Below, piece after piece: positions 12,901-28,200 of a DNA stretch of 64,000 nucleotides. Position 1 is the stretch's first letter; each line of letters opens with the position of its first letter. The stretch comes from Fragum whitleyi (taxonomy: Eukaryota; Mollusca; Bivalvia; Cardiida; Cardiidae): positions 51,688,017 through 51,752,016 of the forward strand of contig OX411543.1 in the NCBI GenBank assembly GCA_948146395.1. The letters are read 5' to 3'. The translations under genes were made by a program, and so were the position numbers. The notes under the pieces were generated by a model that saw only the letters and a list, made by a program, of their open reading frames with translations, was not told the origin of the DNA and ran no database searches.

Positions 12901-15900
12901 ATCAATACCTCGGGTTTTCTCCGAAACAGCCGGGCTTATAATGGCTCTTTATTCAGGTCCATTACAGATTATAAGGTTCACTGAAAATGCATTCTTGTGT
13001 CTTACATGTTCCAAGCTATCACAACTCACTTTTTTTCAGAGCTATACTTTTTTTCATTGTGTATATCTATAAATCGTATGTGCGATCGATGATTTTGGGT
13101 TTTACGTCCTTCTTGCAACTAAGGCCATAAAGAATTGGGGCTTCAGTTTTTCGCAGACTGACAAAAATCATTTGCTTTCTATAGATTTTCTGGTCTAGAA
13201 GGATATTTCTCTATTTACTTACATTCTTTTTTTTTTTTTTTTTTTTGAAATGCGACATCTCATTGTCTTTTTTCGAATCATTTTTAAATCGTACTGCGAA
13301 GCAGTAGATTTATATCTACCGTTTTCCAGAAATCCAGTCTGTTTGACCCAGTACATTTTTACCATTATCTTCTGATTATTATGTGTTTTCAAACACCGAA
13401 GAAACGGCCTTTTCAGTCACAATCTACAAACTTTGTTTATACCTTATTTACTTTTCGACAAATAGAGAAGAGGCTAATACAAAATTTGATGTAATTTTCG
13501 CTTTTAGTAATTACCAGTTAGTATTTTCAGTGTTTATAACAAGATTTTCGGTTGAGTAAAGGAGTTGAAACGTACAATAGGTTAACTGTATAATTAATTT
13601 GTAGCACTTACAATATTACTGCTCTGAACTTTCTCGAACGGTCATTTACCAGTTGTAGGGCTGACAACCAATCAAATTCTGTTATGATTATCACTCGGTC
13701 AAAACCCACGCGTAAATTCAGACCACGTGTAAATTCAGATGGACATCGTCTGCTCGAAATGTGTCAATTAACTTGTTTGTCATTAGTCAATAGTCGTCTG
13801 CACTCAAACAGGGAGCGTGGGAAGTTTACTTTTTTTTCGCATGTGTTAACAAATAGAAATAATTTTGTAATTTTGAAATATTTGATTTCAATGAGCACTC
13901 TGATCACGCTCCGATCCTATTTTCATTAAATTCAAATTTGAGTATGAAGAAAAATTATTCAACAACAAATAAACCGACAAAAACATACGATAAACTGATA
14001 TAGGGGTAAGTTCATATCGGCCTCGGTTTCGACCCGAGTTAACCGGGTTTCCATCAGAACGGCCTCGGTTTCGACACTAGTGATGTCATTGTAACCTTTC
14101 AACCTCGACTCTTCTGATCCTGGGTCAGGCCGGTGTTACTTGGGTTCCAAAATGGCGTCGAGAATAGTGCACAACAATTCGATTACAAAAAAAAATAAAT
14201 ATTCTCTATTACTTTAAATAACAAATACTTTTTTCTTATTTTATATAGTATTTTGCACGAGTTATCACATTTCTTAATGGGATAACAATATTTCATGGTA
14301 AATTAATTATTGTAGCGGTAAATGAGAAGTTTGTTTACTACCACCAGTGGGTAACTCCGTTCACATGAATGTCTTTTCTGCGCATGCATATTACAGTCAA
14401 TTTTAGATTATTACATCATCTCACGCGTCTCTCGGGCTGCCATTTGAATTTCCCCCTAGGATAGCAGCAAGAGCGATCTATTTTTAGAACAACTCATGAA
14501 TAATCATAGAGTGCTGCTCGATTTAATCGATTGGTCAGAAACCAAAGATATAAATAGCATAGTTGGCGATTTCACGTGTTTCTTGAGGGAAAATGCATTT
14601 ACAGTATTTGGGAAAACCCAATGCTTGAAATACAAACATGTTGGTAATCAAAATTGTAAATAGTTTAATGAAAAATGTTTGTTGCTAAACAGGCTTTTAA
14701 ACTCTATAGAGAGAGGAATAATATTAACAGACAAGCTTTTAGCTTGACGCGTGCTCATTATAACAACGTAAAAATCTGCTAAGAAATAATTTAGACTAGC
14801 AGAGGGCTATCGAATCAGCAAACTTCCAAAATCGGACCCACGAGGTTGGATGAGCTGGCGATGTCCTCGAAAAGATGGATTGTTAAGACAAAAAACTCAC
14901 AAATTTAAAGATTTTACCAACTCTTATTGTCCAAATTTGAGCCCTTTTGATTGGCGAACTATTGCACTATCCCAGCCTCTCAATGATGTACGATTTACAG
15001 TGCTGACAGCACTTTGATTAAAATATGTGTATTTCTCTTTCTGTATTCTAGAATGGTGCTTATTTGGATGAATAGTCACCTGACAATTCCAAAAATTTCA
15101 AATATGCACAAAGCCAATCCATTGACCTACCAATGCATGCGTATAGTCCAAGTACTTTCTTAAGAGATATTCTCTGCGTGCCTGGAGGATGACAAAATAA
15201 TGCTAACTGTTTGCAAATTATATCCCGATTTGCACGTACACTATCGTGCAAAGCGGGATATAATTTGAAAGCAGTTTGCGCAGTTTTATCCTCCTGAATG
15301 TAGGGACGGTCTTTATTCTTCACCAGGCGGTCAGTGCGTTGTGTGCTCAAAGTTTTCTCAATGTTTATGTGCTCACGTGGAATTGTTGGTAATGTCGCGG
15401 CACAGTCTGACGCATTCATCAAATATACTTCTTTATTCTGTGTGTATTTTTGTTTATTTATCGTCGCTACCGTAGTACATGCCAATATGAACGACGCCCC
15501 CAGAAGATGGTTAGTTGTTACGGGGGATAGTGCAAGGATACTTGACGAAACTACTTCTGAGATCCGCCATAGTTCTTTAAAGTGCTCGGTGTATAGCACC
15601 GTATCACGGAACCTAGGTTTAACGTCTCATCCGAAAAACAATTAGTTTGTCAGTGTGCCAACCTGGGAATCGAACCCACGCGGTCAAACTTCAGTGGTTT
15701 TCTAGTCCGATGCTCTAACAACTGAGCTAATCGGGCTGACTTCCTCATTATATGCACTGGTGGATAGTTTGTATACTTACACCCCATATATAGCCTAGCT
15801 GCCTGCATATAACGGTGGCTCCTTTATTGTTCACCTCGTATTGATCATTACATACTGTACCCCAAGGGTTCTTGTCTAAATCTGCCTCGTCAGCTCGTCG

Positions 15901-17595
15901 GATTTCTACTCTACCCTGGGATGAATCGGGACCATCGACTAGTCGGATTTCAATATTATCTGAAAGAAAGTAAAGGTGGCATTGTGATGTCACGAACAAA
16001 TTCAGTTGGACCCATTTCGAAGTAATACCCCATTCGGAACATCACTCGGCCATTTTCGTAAACTACAACAGACCTCGGATGTATGTAAGGCGGATGGGTA
16101 TGTAACAAAATCGTGCATTTCGTTAGGCGGAAACAGTGTAAGAAAAACTATCACTGTAGATTTATATCAATTACAGTAAATGACGGCTGAAAAAACTTAA
16201 TTTTTGAGAATGACGAATCATTCTCAAAAATTAAGATCTTTTCAGCCGTTATTTAAGAATCTAAAGATATTTATAATAGGATACGATGGTTTCACGTCAG
16301 TGACTTGAACGAGTAGCGTTGGCGACGTCGAATGTTTGCTCTCAAAGTTTCGAGGACTAACGCCATTTCAACTGACGCCATCGAGTTTTTCTAAGGGTTT
16401 CCCGTAATTTTCAAAAATAGTCCGTCTATGTACATCCGAGGTTGATCGTGAGATTGGCCGAGTGGTGTTCCGAATGAGTAATGCCCGAATCGGGTTCCCA
16501 TTGCGCCAACCCTCTCTTACAAATTTAGTACTACGGCACATTGCTTAAATCAGACTAGGTGACACAGATTTGTGTGGGCACTTTAAATCCAGCAAGTTTT
16601 CATTACTTCAACTCACGATCATATGGAAGTGCAGTGGAAACGGCTACCTGTGGTGATAATCTTAAGCGTAACTTGTCTCACTCGATTATTTTTCGACCAA
16701 ACTCATTTTAATCGGACAACAGTCAGACTCGGAACATAAGGTGATGCGTTTCCTTTAACCGTCAGTATATTTTCACTTGTCTGCACACGATTTTCGGAAC
16801 ATTGTGACTTTTTAAAATAGGTTTATAAGTTGGCTTTCTAAATATATTGTATCAAACGAGTATAAATTTTATGACATACATTTATACCAGTCTCAAAATA
16901 TCGGATGGAACATTCACGAAGTTATAAGTGTATAAAGGAAGAAATTAGAGGCATATTCGAAACAGGAACAGTCGTAATGTATGAATTATGGCGTACATTT
17001 TAGTCTTGTAGAAGGATAAACATATTTGTGTGTAAAAAATAAAGGTAAGTAGTCTTCATTTAAATATTCGGCAGACGCAGTATGATACCCCGTAATTGGC
17101 CCAAATCCGTGATATCACAATACCTATAATCTATAGGACATTGGACGAAATTTCATCCATTTCACAGGGATATCAGGGCCCGTGGTTATAAAACATGTCT
17201 CATCCTCAGTTCAAAATTTTCTCAAATTTAAATTTGAGATTAAAGCCGTAACTCTGTTTTAATACTCTATTTAATGTATAAACATAAAAGATAATATCAA
17301 TAAGTTGTTATGAATAACAACTTGTTAATATTATCTTTTATTTTCGTACATTTATTTGAATTTAAAATTTGAGAAAATTCTCAGTTGAGTCTGAGAAAAG
17401 TTTAATAACCTCGGACCCTGACGGTCCTTTAAATCTCAATATTTGAGCGTGTCTTATCCAATCACCCAAAACCAGACGACAAAATTTTATATTTGTTCAA
17501 ACTGAAAAATCTTACAAATGACGATTTGCTTTTTATTATTATTATAATTATTATTATTATTATTATTATTATCATTATTATGATTATTATTACAT

Positions 17596-17660
<65 letters not shown>

Positions 17661-20600
17661 TTTTTTTTTTTTTTTTTTTTTTATTTTTATTATAATTATT
17701 GTTATTATAGGTAAAAGATATCATTCAATTTACAGGCTTGTGGCTCGCCAAAATGGTAAACAATAACACAGAGTTGCATAAGATTAAGCGGTAATTCACC
17801 GGTCGGGAACTTGGCTTGATTGATAGGGGGTTTTCATTCATTTCAACACTGTCATGTAAATACATGCTTGATAGATCGTATGACAAATAAAACTTCAAAT
17901 TTGGGCTTGAATTCTCCGTAATTTTATATATACTTGCAAAATTGTTGCCTAACGTGGCAAATTACAGGGTTTTTAATTCCTACCCAGTGAATGATTTAAT
18001 ATTTTATCTTTTTTTCTCTTCTTACGAAAGAGCTGGCTTGCGTTCAGGATGCAAAAATGATTTCAAACGTTTAGAATTTGTACTCCGCTTTACACGTAAG
18101 AACACATGCAAAACGGAATACAATTTCTCAAAACGTTTTCTTTAACATTTTCAGTTTGAACGCAAGGCTACATTTATTGCTTCATTCACAAATTTTAATT
18201 TTTCATTTAATCATTTTATTTCATTGAATAATTTACATTTATTTATCTATTATCTTTGCTTTGTATAATGAAGGACGAATCTCGAAGCACTTGACGATAT
18301 GACCAAATCTGAGAAGATCCCTGCGTTTAGAACGACAACACGGAGCAAACTGTTTGCACCGTTTTGTCATCTTGAAGTCAGGGCTGGTCAAATAATAGGG
18401 TTGTTGTAGATGGCATTGCGCGCAAGATTTTGAATTTAGTAGCTCGGTGACCCAGTTATTTCACAGCTCTAAGCATTATTTCAAATGGCCTTTTTCTTTA
18501 TGAGCATTGATGTGTTATTTTGGTTTAAATCTATTTAATTAAAAAAATGCTTCACAACTTAGATTAATCCCCCCCCCCCCCGAAATCTGCATGATGGAGA
18601 ATTCACTAATGCTCAGACCGAACGTTTGAGACATTGAAGAACGAAGTTTGTTTGAATGGAGTTCTACGCCGCTTTCAACAATCTTTCAGTTATATCACGG
18701 GGCTGGAGCACCTAACAATGTATTCCCGTATTTCTCACATCAGCGCTACCATTACATCTTTTCCTAGCTTCTAGCTGATATCCCACATAGGTCTACGATT
18801 TTCAACACATTGGTGGAAGACAAATGGTCGAAAGGGATGAGTGCCGCCGTCGTGACGCCGTGATGGCGGCCAAGGGAATCGAATTTTGACTTTCTTGGTC
18901 GAAATATCAATTCTTGACCATAGGGGTCCCTCATTTAACCCCCTACCATCCCAATAGACCAATGTTTATAATATGGACCTAGAAGGCGTCGCAGAATGGC
19001 AAATTCGAACCCCCCTAAACTCTCGAACACGAACATCGCGCATTCTCAAATGCTGATTTTGGGTGAATGAGGTTCAATGATAAACCGGAAAAGTAAACTA
19101 TCAAATTCTCAGAAAACCGTTTACTTATCGGTTAAAAACAGTGTAACCACAGACCACAAATCTTTTATTCGACCGTATGGTGGATTCTTGTTACAGTGAT
19201 ATATTATCGCGATATTTTCACAAAATGTTTTTAGTTCTGTTGCGGTTTTTTTTTTCTTTTCATATTATACTCCTTTGATTTAACGTCCGTGTGATTCAAT
19301 ATTTGAGAAATTTAAGTTGAAAAAGGTGTGTTTCTTATACTGTGTGTTTCCATAATTTTCATGTATGATCCTACTTGGTTACCACACGTTGAAAGGAAGG
19401 GGACCACGAATAACTTTGGGCCAACTTATTTCTCGCCCGCTTCCTGATCGGGTGTAGACTGGTCTCACTGTCGAATATCAGCGAGCCTGTCTCAATCTGT
19501 CGATATTGAGAGTATCGGAGGGTAGCGTAGATTGGGACAGGTTAACCAGTCTATTCTGATAGTCGATATGTGGACCAGTCTAGAGCTGGTAGCCCGCTTT
19601 CTGAGAGATACTCTGATATTGCGGGCAACAGTACCCGCCCGGGGTCAGAAATAAGTTGGCCCTTTGACTTTAACCGTGACAATGTTTGCGCAATCCTAGT
19701 AAAATGCACATGAATCATCAAGAGCATTACCACTAGGACCCGTCTGAGAGAATTGCAAGTGATGACGCATGGCAAAATTCATCTTCACGAGTCAAGGGGT
19801 ATCGAATCGATAGCTCCTTCTCGAATGTAACCCTTTGCTCGACAAGATGGGCAAAATTCCATTATTAGAAACTAATGTAGAAACAACATAAATTTTTGAC
19901 AAATATTCGCAAGATGTTTAGCAAAATAGGCCCCTGGTCTTTTGGACCTATGGTTTCAAGGCTCCATTTTGTCGACAAACCGCCTATTTACGTGTCTTAC
20001 ACTTAAAAATCCTTGCCTTGTCCCTTAAAATGTCAAACCCATAAACCCTCTTATTGAGGTTATTTTTGTTCATGTTTTTTTATTCATTTTTTCGTCAATG
20101 TTCGTAAGTCGGTATTCAAACTGGGTTTTTCATTTTTATTTGAAATGTAACGTTTAGTCATATTTACTGTATCTGTCTCTCTGTGATGACTTTTGAACTC
20201 CGAGTTTCCCACCACTTTGTTTCACTCCTAATCAACCTTGGTCGCCCTCCGATTTGTTCTTTGTTTTGTGTCCATTTCTTAGTGTATTGTGTCGACAAAA
20301 ATGTTTAAATACGAGCCTTTGCGTGACATTTCCAACAATTTGGCATGTGCATGAAAGGCCAACATTAACCCATTTTGACTGCCACTTAGTATAATTAGAA
20401 GTTTGACTGACTTTCTATAGACACATTTGGATCATTTCTTTCTACAAAACGCAAAATGGAAGATCCTGGTAAGACTGTACAGATGCACAGGCTGACCAGC
20501 GTCTTTGCTTGGCGCACATTTGATATTGCTGGAAATGTCACGCTCAGGCTCATATAAAATAGGTGAATCTTGACGGTGCAAACTGTTTGCACTTGCACTT

Positions 20601-22255
20601 GTGTGCAAAGCGGGGTATCATTTTCAAACAGTTTACACAGTTTTATCAATCTAAACGTAAGGCTGTTCTGTTATCCTTTGTGAAGGGTCCATTTAAAGAA
20701 CTGTCTGATTAATTATTGTACGTTCGTTTATGAGCAGATCGTGGAAAACACTCTTAGCCTCTGTATTTAATCAGGTTATTGCATTGGATGATTTTTTGTA
20801 TCTACAGTTTACTTAAATAAGATATTAAGGTAGTGGACCCGTAATAGGTTTGCTACATCTCATAAGTAATGAACTTCAACAGTGTAAACCGAGGTTTCCT
20901 AATGATTTTCATTAGGAAACCTCGGTTAACATTGTGAAAGAATATGTGGTATGCAATGTTGCGGGACTATTACGGGTCCACTACCTCAAAACAATATGCC
21001 TATGGGGTCCTCGTCGCTCCACTGATCATTGAGTTTTCACCCGATTGAGTCTTATATCTCAGGGATCTATTTTTCTTTAAAAACTTTGTATATTTTTATC
21101 AAAACAAGAACTGTCTTTGGCTGACATTTATCCCCGGCAAATGCAAGTTCCAGATACTGCTTTTCCTGTTCGAACAGTTAGTTACATCGTGAAATTGACA
21201 TTCAACTCAATGAAAGCCATTCTTCATCGCTCACTCAGCGCTCCATTCATTTATTCCAAACACTCACTCAAACCATTCAAAAACACTCCGATCAAAAACC
21301 GGTTGAAAAACATAGAATCAACAACGTCATTCAAAATAAATTTTGATAGAAAAAATCGCGATTTCATTGACATAATTCAAATTGTAAGCGTTTCATAAGT
21401 TCTTGAAGAACTAGGACGATATTTTTTGAACTTGTATGCATATTTTATTAAAGGGAAGTTATTAATATCGCAAATTTTGTTCATCCAGAACAAAATTTGT
21501 GATATTGGATTACCTCCCATTAAATTCACTCAAAACTCGCTCCACACACTCATTCAATTTCATTCCAAAATTATTTTAAAATCATTCACCTTGTCAATTT
21601 CACGATGTTGTTAACTGTAAGGGACATGTTGGTGGGTCCTTTCTGCGGGAGAAATAAACTCAAAATATGGGAAATTTCATTAAGATATGATTGATGAAAT
21701 ACCACCATTTTTGTGTGTAGCAATGCTCATTATAAAGTAATTTAAGAAATCCAAAAATAATTAAGAGCATTATTTGGGATAATACATTTCTAGATAATGA
21801 TAATCGAAGAGATCAACTGTGCTGAATGAAGTAGCTGTAATTCAAAGTTGCTGAAAAAGTGCGTCAAAAATTTGCTTTTGTATTTTGTTTATGCCCGAAA
21901 ATGGATTAAGTTGTTATTTCACAGGAAGAAAATATCTAACAAACCTGAATTCAGTAAGCTACATTTAAAAACATTGTGAAATTGACATTCATATCAATCA
22001 AAACCATTCTATATCGCGCTTTCACATACGGTTCTTGAAGAAATTGGAAGCTATTTATAGAACTTGTATGAACATTTTATTAAAGGAGGTTATAAATATT
22101 GCGAAAAGAGAGAATCATTCAGTGAAGTTTTAGAAGTTGGTTTCAGTTTAACAAAGATCGTGTGTATAAAAACAAACCATTCAAGGATTGGAAAGCTGGA
22201 CATAAAAATTCTGCACTTCCAAAGGCCATTTTCTGTGTTCTAAGAAAAATTCCAA

Positions 22256-22286
<31 letters not shown>

Positions 22287-25200
22287 CAGGAGCATCGTTG
22301 AGGGTGCCTTCAATCGGCCTGTGGTAGAGAATGAACATTCCAAGTTTCAAGTAAATGCGTTTAAGGACCCGTCACTCTAAACGGCGACTGTACCGCGCTT
22401 CCAATACGATTAAGAATTGGTCAGATTGCAGTGGGATCGTGGTCAAATATTCATATCTTTGGGAGGAAAAAGATATTCTGGGTTTTAACGGCGCTCTTGG
22501 CGATGTCACTGTGCCCCAAACACGCTTCTGAGGCGAATATACCGCGCTTCTAAGGCGATCAAGGGTGTTCCTACTGCGATTCAATGCGCTCCTACGACGC
22601 TTTTCCTGCGCTGATGAAGATTAGGCGATTTCACCGCGCTCTCGAGGCGAGTTTACTGCGTTATCGCGGAGACTTTACTGTGATGCTTGGGTACCTGACA
22701 GTTTGCATTATTGGTCTTGGTATTTGTATTGGTATTTGGTGGGGGTGGGGATGGGGGTGGGGGTAATTTCAGACCCCTATGCTTGAGACTGTAAAAATAT
22801 TATTTATACTTACTTATCAGTTCCTTGATAGTTTTTGAGTACAAATTAAAATTGAAAGGGGGAATTCAAGACCGCAAGAGAAAAAGTCCAAACAAGATTG
22901 CAGAAAATGCATTTTATCAAAATCATTCTTAAGTTGTTGCGTTTAGGTTTACTCGGTAAACAATTTTGCCTTTCGCCACTCATTTAGCGTTAAATGAAAT
23001 TCTTGGGACTTGGGAATATGTATTTACTTTGTAACTGTTCTCACAAATCTGTACATCGCATAAGAAACATCGAAGAACGTCATGAAATCGCGTAGATCGC
23101 AGTATAGTCGCCGTAAAAGCGCCGCTGCCCTTATATGTCGTTTTCACTGCGCTCAAACTGCGATATTACTGCGCTGTCACAGCACTTCCGTGGTCTTTTT
23201 GGCGATCTCTAGGCGCTCTTACTTCGATCTCATCTCGTCGAGATCTCATGGCGATTATCCTGTGCATGTTCTAAGTGTGCGATATTGGATCACGTTCCTA
23301 GTTGTTCTTTGGCGATATAGGCAATTGCACGACGCTCCCACTGCGATCTCAGCACTTCGGGGGACCCTGTTTTACTAAATATCTTACGATTATTTTTTTC
23401 GTAAGTCAAAAATCAAAGTTGCTTCTGAGGAAGAAACTTAATATCGAATTCTGTCATGCATAAATCTAACTGGAATCGTCTTCGTAAGACGATTCCAATG
23501 AGATATTGCAAGTCAGAATCTAACAATGAATAAAAACGCGAGGTACGATTCGTGATTTAGACTTCTGATTATTTCTTTCGTAAAAGTTTAGTAAAACGGG
23601 CCCCAGAGGTGCGATCAAAGGGACGTAACGGCGTTCTCGCTGCGGTCTGGAAATGTTAAGATCGACGTAAGACCGCCATGGCATCGCCGCCCTAGTGTGA
23701 CAAGCTTTCTTAGTAACACCATAGTATTACTGAACTGGCGATTCATTTTCTAGTTGAATGGATCTATTTATAACTATACAAGACATAAGGAGGTACATGA
23801 CCAAGTTCAATGTTTGCCATCACTAAAAATGATTGACATTTATTATAAGAATATACAGCGGGAGTGTTATAATGTTTCCACCTACAAAACTGTTAAACAG
23901 AATAATATGATCCCGCATTGAAACTGATGAAAATAAAATACTTTTTTTCCCGTATAAAAGCTTTAAAACAAAATTCTATGATCCCATGAAATGATTTGAA
24001 TTCAATGAATATGATCCCGCATTCCAAAATTGTAAAGTCATACATTATTCCGCATTATAACTTCAAAATCCCTAATAAATATTGTAGATATATTATACAT
24101 ACTAAGTGTTTTGTATGAAAAAAATATCTAACGAGGTTGGGAGAATTGATCATTGTCGAGGCTCTGCAATTCTCACAACTGAGTTAGATATTTTTTCATA
24201 CAATACATTAATACGTATTATATTTATCTTCTAACCTCTATTTGTCTTGTTTTTGTCGATGTTTCTAACTGAAATGCAAGTTTCTAAAAATAACCGCATT
24301 ATATCATTGTTTTAAAAATAACTATGTTATATCATAAAAAATATCATACGGGATGTTATCACATGGATATTTGTATAGTTATAACATCAAATGAAATACA
24401 ATCCCGCATAAAAACTATAAAATTAGACACTTTCATAAGGAGAAAATAAATGAAAAAATAACATTTACATGAATTTTATTAGATAGACGGGAAACCACAA
24501 CCTGACTCTAAACAGATATTCATTAAAAAAAAATACATCCGTTCGCCTAACTCATGATTTGCTGTGGTCAGTAATAAAGGACATAAAAACGTCCAACTAT
24601 TTGACAACATTCATTATCACCGGCGTCAATGGAAGAGGACTGATACTATTCTCAACGCTTATTACGTTACGTCGACGTTGTTGACAAACGATCAATTACG
24701 GCCGCTAATGAATAAATCACGTTTTCATTGTTAACCGTATTCATTGTGTACACAACTGCACTCCGTTATACGGGAGTTGTTTAATCATTTTGGCACTTAC
24801 GCCACTTTAATCCATTTCCATCTAGATATCGACACTCATCTACTGTTTTGATATCAAAGGTACTGGACAATGAATTTGGAATGATTTTGGAATGAAATTG
24901 AATGAGTGTGTTGAGTGAGTTCTGAGTGAAAATAAAGGGGGGGGGGGTAATCCAATATCGCTAATTTTGATCAGGGTGAACAAAATTAGCTATAGCCTAT
25001 TTATTGCATCCCTTTAATAAAATAAGCATACAAGTTCTTAAAAAATGATTCCTTTTTCTTCAAGAACCTTCCAGATGCGTATAATTTTAATCATTTGAGT
25101 AAAACCGCAATTTTCTCCAGATATATTCATTTGAATGTTGTTGTTGATATTCTTTTATCTTTTTTTTTTTTTTTTTTTTTGATTTTGGAAAGTAAATGTT

Positions 25201-28200
25201 TGGAATGAATGAATGGAGACCTGAGTGAGCGATTTAGAATGATTTTGATAAAGATGAATGTCAATTTCACGCTGCTGTTTACTGTAATTATGACTGAATA
25301 TAACTGTGAAGTTTGGATCAAATATCTCCATTAGTTTCCCATAAATTCAGAGGATAGATTTTTTCATCAAAAAGCCATGATTCTGCTCAACGTCAATGGA
25401 CTGTTACATTGTAAAATACATCCCTCCATTAGTTGCTGAAAAATTGAGCGGATACGATTCTGCCAAAAGTCATGAAAGCCAAAAGTCATTCTGTGAATTT
25501 TGAACGAAATCCCTTCCTTACTTGACGTAAAATTAAGAGTACGAGATTTTTCTTCAAAGGTCTTAAACTTTGGTAGAAGTCAATGGAGAGTATCCAAATA
25601 TGACATGCACTCCTATGCTTAACCCTTTGCTGTTTAATCCCTGCTTTTACGTGTCTGCGATTTTATGATTGAGAAAACATTGTGAAAAAAAAAAGAAGAA
25701 ATTGCTTCTGACAAGCAATTTCTTCTTTTTCCACACTATTTTCTACCCTACTGAATGGTTATTTTTCAAATTAAATCCACTTAAAATTTTCGTCTGCAAT
25801 ACCTTTGAATTTGGACAGGTCCAAAATTTTGTAAAACAGGAAAGTGTTAACACTTTCAATACCTCTTATGCCTGAATCAATTTCCTCTATTAGTTGCTTA
25901 GAGAAGCTATCCCGACACGAGTAAGTTACAGATTTTTTTCAAACTGAGGGTCCTTACCCTGTAAAAAGTGATTAGGTAAAAGATCTACAGTTAGTTACAT
26001 CATGAAGTTGACATTCATCTCAATCAAACCCATTCTAAATCGCTCGCTCAGCGCCCATTCATTCATTCCAAACATTTCCCCAAACCCATCAAAATTCCCC
26101 AATCGACTAATAAAAGATAAAATCAACAACTATATTCGAAATATATCGATAGATAAAAAATAGCAATTTAACTGACTTTTTCGAATTTGTAGGCGTCTGA
26201 ATGTTTCAGAAGAGAAAGGAATCTATTTGTAGAACGTGAATGCTTGTTATATTAAAAGAAGATATTAAATATCGCTAATTTTGTTCAACCTGGATGAAAT
26301 TAGCGATATTCGATTGCCCCCCTTTCATTTCACTCAAAACTCACTACTTGCACTAATTGAATTTCATTCAAAATTCATTATCCTTGTCTATTTCACGATG
26401 TTGATAATGCGTAGAAGGGCCGCAACTCTGCAATCAATCATGGTCAAATTATGATGTGAACATATCTTCTTGAAATTGAACGTATCTTAAGTATGAATTT
26501 ATTATAAATTGTTAGTTGCCCCCAGCCCAACAACGTATGATTTGTTGGATATAAAGACTTTATATATATAATACATACTTAGTGTTTTGTATGGAAAAAA
26601 AATATCTAACGAGGTTGGGAGAATTGATAAGTGTCGAGGCTCTGCCGAGACAATTATCAATCCCCTCAACCGAGTTAGATATTTTTATTACAATACACTA
26701 AGTATGTATTACATTTATCTTATAACCGCTATTTGTCTTGTTTTCGTCGATGTTTCTAACTGAAATGCAAGTTTCTATAAATAACCGCATTACACCATTG
26801 TTCTGAAAATAACTATGTGATATCATAAAAAATATCATACGGGATGTTATCATACGGATATTTGTATAGTTATAAGATAAATTCCAAATACGTATTGCAT
26901 GTAAAAAGGGCTTTGTATTGGTACCAATTTCAGTCAGTGTCAAGACTTTTTTCAAGGTCAGTATGTGGAAAGTTTAAACTTCGCCTTAAATTTCTTTTGG
27001 CCTTTGTTTTCTTTTGTGAATTACGATTTGCTGTTCATTTCCATATTGTATCAAACTACTATTTCTACAAAGCTTGTAAAGCTTGAAATAAATTCGTCCA
27101 TTGGTTGCTCAAAATTGTGATTTCCATCCTGTATGTCAGATAGATTGATAAGCACACACTTTGAAATGTCACATCTTCTTTGAATTTTGACTGAACAGTG
27201 ATGTTACATGATCGTTCGATGCGGGGGCATAAAAAAGGGTTCTCTTTAGGAAGCACCGGGACTATTTTTGTGAAAGAGTACAAAATGACCGTGTTTTCAA
27301 ATATTGTTTAGGGAGATATGAATTTTTTATCTATTTATTATTATTATTATTTATTCTTCTTGTGAAATATGGACAACCTTTAACCCTTTGCTGTTTAATT
27401 CCTGCTTTTTACGTGCCTGTGATGTCATGATTGCGATTTCTGACAAGCAATTTCTTCTTTCTCCACACTATTTTCTACCCTACTGAATGGTTATTTTTCA
27501 AATTAAATCCACTTTTAATTTTCGTCTGCAAAACCTTTGAATTTGGACAGGTCCGAAATTGTGTAAAACAGGAAAGGGTTAACCGAAATAACATAGTCAC
27601 AGTGTAATCAGTGATACAGTATAATGTGGTGTTTTACTTGGAAAATTATTTGTAATAACCACGAAGAATGGCGAAAAAAAGTTACGCATTTTGTTCAATC
27701 AAGGATTATCATTCATAGTTCCTTCAAATTCAGTCGTTAATTAATTTTAAAGCTTCTGCTTGAGCTGATAGTATCTGTTCATTTACAGCCTTTCCTATTT
27801 AATCCCGAGCTTTTACGTCCCTATTTCTTAACGTGAAAGATTATTGTGGAAACACGGGGATCGTGCTAGTACAACATACATGAAATTTATGAGTCTTTGA
27901 CGCCTTAACTATGAAATTCTATGAGTCAAAACCACAGAAAAAGCCAATTGTGAGTAGAATTTTGCAGGTTTCACTGTCAATTGACCTTTTTCGTAAAGAT
28001 ATGAAGTAAGCAATTTATCTTTTAAATCCTAAATTTAGAACAATGTACAGAACATACATCATTTAAAATTTTAGTGATACAACACTGTTTTGATCCTTGG
28101 AAATATCTCTAATGGGATTAATTTCGACCCCCTCAGGAGAGATTTATAAGGGTCATAATAGAATTTAGATTTCTGAGTGTCAAATCCCTGGTTTAAGGGT

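Noticed and set aside
14149..14218. A promoter plus short coding exon at AAAATGGCGTCGAG
   Set aside because: The frame is 21 codons, has no donor, and no further exon on the plus strand was found.
15060..15645. Long open frames on both strands (179 codons minus, 103 codons plus)
   Set aside because: They overlap a fold-back element and a tRNA-derived SINE whose second copy at 31.7 kb does not preserve the frames.
15660..15739. A tRNA gene on the minus strand
   Set aside because: A and B boxes are present but the acceptor and anticodon stems do not pair, and the sequence continues into a repeated SINE body also found at 31.7 kb.
17493..17714. Frame encoding a poly-isoleucine protein
   Set aside because: Translation of a TTA microsatellite.
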